Assembly (NCBI GenBank): GCA_937894565.1
Contig: CALBHK010000261.1
Location: 1-8,112 of the forward strand
DNA: 8,112 nt
From: an uncultured Chlamydiae bacterium
Lineage (GTDB): Bacteria > Chlamydiota > Chlamydiia > Chlamydiales > CALBHK01
Direction of reading: 5' to 3'
Shown here piece after piece: positions 6,830 to 8,112 of this stretch (its first letter is position 1; each line of letters starts with the position of its first letter). Below the pieces are notes generated by a model. It made no database searches. It had not been told where the DNA came from and saw only the letters and a program-made list of their open reading frames with translations. Made by a program: the position numbers and the translations under genes.

Positions 6830-7717
6830 ATGAGTATTAAAGAAATTGGATGTAAAATAGCTATAACCGTTGCAACAGCTGCCACCATGATTGGAATGAC
6901 AGTAGTCGCAAAAGTTGGTTATGATTTTTTCACCATCAAAGTCCTGCCAACAGCTGCCCAATTTGGAGCTAAATGCGGATCTGCAATGCTACAAAATGGC
7001 CTTGTTTTTGGAGCCTCTGCCGGTATCGCTCTTGCTATAGATTTAATTTCTGATATTGTGATCAACAAAGTTTTAGCAAAGAAAGGCTTGAGCGAAGACA
7101 AAACAGCCCAAATGAAAGCCTACTTCATTAAAAGAGCAATTACAGTAATAGCTGTTGTTGGATTTGCTTTGATTGCAGGAGCTTCCCCGCTCGTGCCTAT
7201 CGTGACACTTGTTGTTCTGCTTGCTAAAGATATCTTAGAGAAAGCAATTGGAAGCTGCAAAACGAAAACAGAAGAAACAACAACAGAACTACCAGAAATA
7301 GATAGACCCACAAAAATACAACAAAAATTTAATGAAATTGAAGCGCTATTGCCGACACGTTTAACAACTAAGCAAAGAAAAAACCTAAACTATTGCATTG
7401 TATATTTAAAAAAAGCAATTGAAAAAAATAAAGAAACTCAACCCAACACACTTGTCTCCAAAGTTTTAGAAAATAAATATTATGAACAAACAGTAAAAAA
7501 GCTCGAAAAACCCAAAAAAGATGATAATGACTACAGCGACAAATTAAAAGAATATAATAGAATTAACTCAATTCTGTCTGTTCAAAAATCAAAGCAAGCA
7601 ATTACTGTTATAGAAAACAACACTGATTTCGATAATATGGAAGAACTTTTATTTGAAAATAAAGTAAATGAAATTCTAAAATGCGATCTAAATTTCTGTC
7701 ATAATTTGGAATTCTAA
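6830..7717 (+). CDS. Hypothetical membrane protein with hydrophobic N-terminal half, Inc/effector-like
   Basis: A 295-aa protein I do not recognise. The N-terminal half is hydrophobic: segments near 10-27, 52-78 and 103-132. The last is a long bilobed segment broken by SPLVP (119-123), which could form a tight membrane hairpin. Between them lies a short charged stretch (79-102). After about residue 140 the protein becomes hydrophilic and rich in Lys, Glu, Asn and Thr, with helical, possibly coiled-coil character and no membrane segment. It shows no typical cleavable signal peptide. A bilobed hydrophobic region plus a charged cytosolic tail recalls chlamydial inclusion-membrane proteins or other secreted membrane effectors, but this is architecture only. 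The DNA of the second half (about 7260-7700) is visibly more A-rich than the sugar genes. It has its own promoter and a weak GAGAG-type ribosome binding site. Confidence 0.8.
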   Translation: MSIKEIGCKIAITVATAATMIGMTVVAKVGYDFFTIKVLPTAAQFGAKCGSAMLQNGLVFGASAGIALAIDLISDIVINKVLAKKGLSEDKTAQMKAYFIKRAITVIAVVGFALIAGASPLVPIVTLVVLLAKDILEKAIGSCKTKTEETTTELPEIDRPTKIQQKFNEIEALLPTRLTTKQRKNLNYCIVYLKKAIEKNKETQPNTLVSKVLENKYYEQTVKKLEKPKKDDNDYSDKLKEYNRINSILSVQKSKQAITVIENNTDFDNMEELLFENKVNEILKCDLNFCHNLEF

Positions 7718-7724
7718 AGCGAAC

Positions 7725-7779
7725 AGTAACCTGAATTTTGGGTTTCTCTCCTCCAAGATTCAGGTTGCTAAAACTTTTT
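7725..7779 (+). terminator. Stem-loop terminator after the 295-aa gene
   Basis: Arms 7725-7739 and 7755-7769 pair over 15 positions, all Watson-Crick except two G-U wobbles, around a 15-base loop. Five Ts (7775-7779) follow after a short gap. It begins 7 bases after the stop codon of the plus-strand gene and lies in the convergent gap before the small minus-strand ORF, so it may work in both directions. On the minus strand no T-run follows, so it would be weaker there. The stem is only moderately GC-rich. Confidence 0.7.
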
Positions 7780-7798
7780 CAGAAAGCCCTTTTGGTAT

Positions 7799-7981
7799 TT
7801 AAAACTTATCCCTCGAATGTTTTTTTAACACTTCTTTCATCTGTTTTTGAATTTTCTCTTGCTCTGAATTCATATTTTTCATTTCTATATAAACAGGCCC
7901 CGGTTTTTTCTTGTTAGGTCTTGCATGCATTTCGGATCTTATAAGCGCAATCCATTCACTATAAAAGCCAAAATCAATCAT
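7799..7981 (-). CDS. Small hypothetical protein, Lys/Glu-rich, 60 aa
   Basis: A 60-codon ORF that I consider real because of its signals rather than its sequence. AAGGAG lies five bases before the ATG, and a near-consensus promoter ends about 27 bases upstream of it. The product starts with a short aromatic, hydrophobic stretch (MIDFGFYSEWIALI), has a basic NKKKPGP patch at about 23-29, and ends in a highly charged, probably helical tail (about 37-60) rich in Lys, Glu and Gln. It has no cysteines and no membrane helix. I recognise no family. It is convergent with the 295-aa gene and shares the stem-loop gap. It could be a small regulator or accessory protein, or the transcript could function as an RNA, but neither is shown. 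Confidence 0.5.
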   Translation of the reverse strand: MIDFGFYSEWIALIRSEMHARPNKKKPGPVYIEMKNMNSEQEKIQKQMKEVLKKHSRDKF

Positions 7982-8008
7982 AAAAACTCCTTCTCTCTTT
8001 AAAACCGG

Positions 8009-8037
8009 ATCCTAAATAGAGGCAATGATAATGTCAA
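8009..8037 (-). promoter_or_regulatory. Near-consensus leftward promoter
   Basis: On the minus strand a perfect TTGACA (complement of 8032-8037) is followed by a 17-base spacer and TAGGAT (complement of 8009-8014), 4 of 6 matches to TATAAT. Transcription would begin near 8002 and reach the small ORF's ATG at 7981 after about 20 bases. It lies 12 bases inside the right inverted repeat and points inward. It is the best -35/spacing combination in the window. Confidence 0.65.
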
Positions 8038-8048
8038 TCGAGGATAAG

Positions 8049-8112
8049 AAAAGGAAGAAAAACAGGATAGGCAGGCATACGCATCAGGCTAACTCTTGCA
8101 GTCCTTCAGACT
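8049..8112 (-). repeat. Right copy of terminal inverted repeat
   Basis: Reverse-complement copy of 5-68, with 59 of 64 positions matching and a perfect core at 8062-8101. At its outer end, read on the minus strand, AGTC-TGAAG-GACT forms the equivalent of the left hairpin; the two remaining stem bases would lie just outside the window. The repeat continues to the last base, so its true outer boundary and any target-site duplication cannot be seen. Confidence 0.9.

Noticed and set aside
8031..8112. Plus-strand open frame starting at ATG 8031 (GAGG at 8019-8022) and running off the window through the right repeat.
   Set aside because: Only about 27 codons are visible. It runs through the repeat, has no recognisable sequence, and overlaps the promoter of the better-supported minus-strand ORF.

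Overview
The window is about 8.1 kb of moderately AT-rich bacterial DNA packed with short, overlapping genes. It looks like a surface-polysaccharide (LPS or O-antigen type) region of a Gram-negative. The A-rich, Lys/Asn-rich coding style and a hydrophobic, possibly membrane-inserted effector-like protein would fit an amoeba- or host-associated organism such as an environmental chlamydia. That placement is a weak inference, because no taxonomic marker gene is present.

Layout from left to right. Positions 5-68 carry an inverted repeat that recurs at 8049-8112. Positions 86-2441 hold a two-gene minus-strand operon: an extended SDR sugar epimerase/dehydratase, then a VKOR/SPW-type multi-membrane protein. 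A 115-bp divergent promoter region (2442-2556) separates it from a five-gene plus-strand operon (2557-6770). In order this operon encodes glucose-1-phosphate cytidylyltransferase, CDP-glucose 4,6-dehydratase, an RmlC-type 3,5-epimerase, an SDR reductase/epimerase and a rhamnosyltransferase-like GT2. All four junctions overlap, three of them as ATGA. Next comes a 295-aa membrane protein of unknown function (6830-7717) with its own consensus -10, ending at a stem-loop terminator. A convergent 60-codon minus-strand ORF (7799-7981) follows, with a near-consensus promoter and a good ribosome binding site.

How the genes work together. The plus operon should convert glucose-1-phosphate to CDP-glucose, then CDP-4-keto-6-deoxyglucose. 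It then epimerises at C3 and/or C5, reduces the 4-keto group, and transfers the resulting 6-deoxyhexose to a glycan. The 3-deoxygenation enzymes needed for 3,6-dideoxyhexoses (ddhC/ddhD type) are absent from the window, so a CDP-6-deoxyhexose, possibly of L configuration, is the simplest product.

The most unusual signal is structural. The whole gene set is enclosed by inverted copies of a roughly 64-bp repeat with a 40-bp perfect core. The outer tip of each copy forms a small hairpin, and the two sequence differences between the copies there are compensatory. No transposase or recombinase gene lies between the repeats. The window may therefore be a non-autonomous mobile or invertible cassette, or a segment lying between two copies of a dispersed structured repeat.
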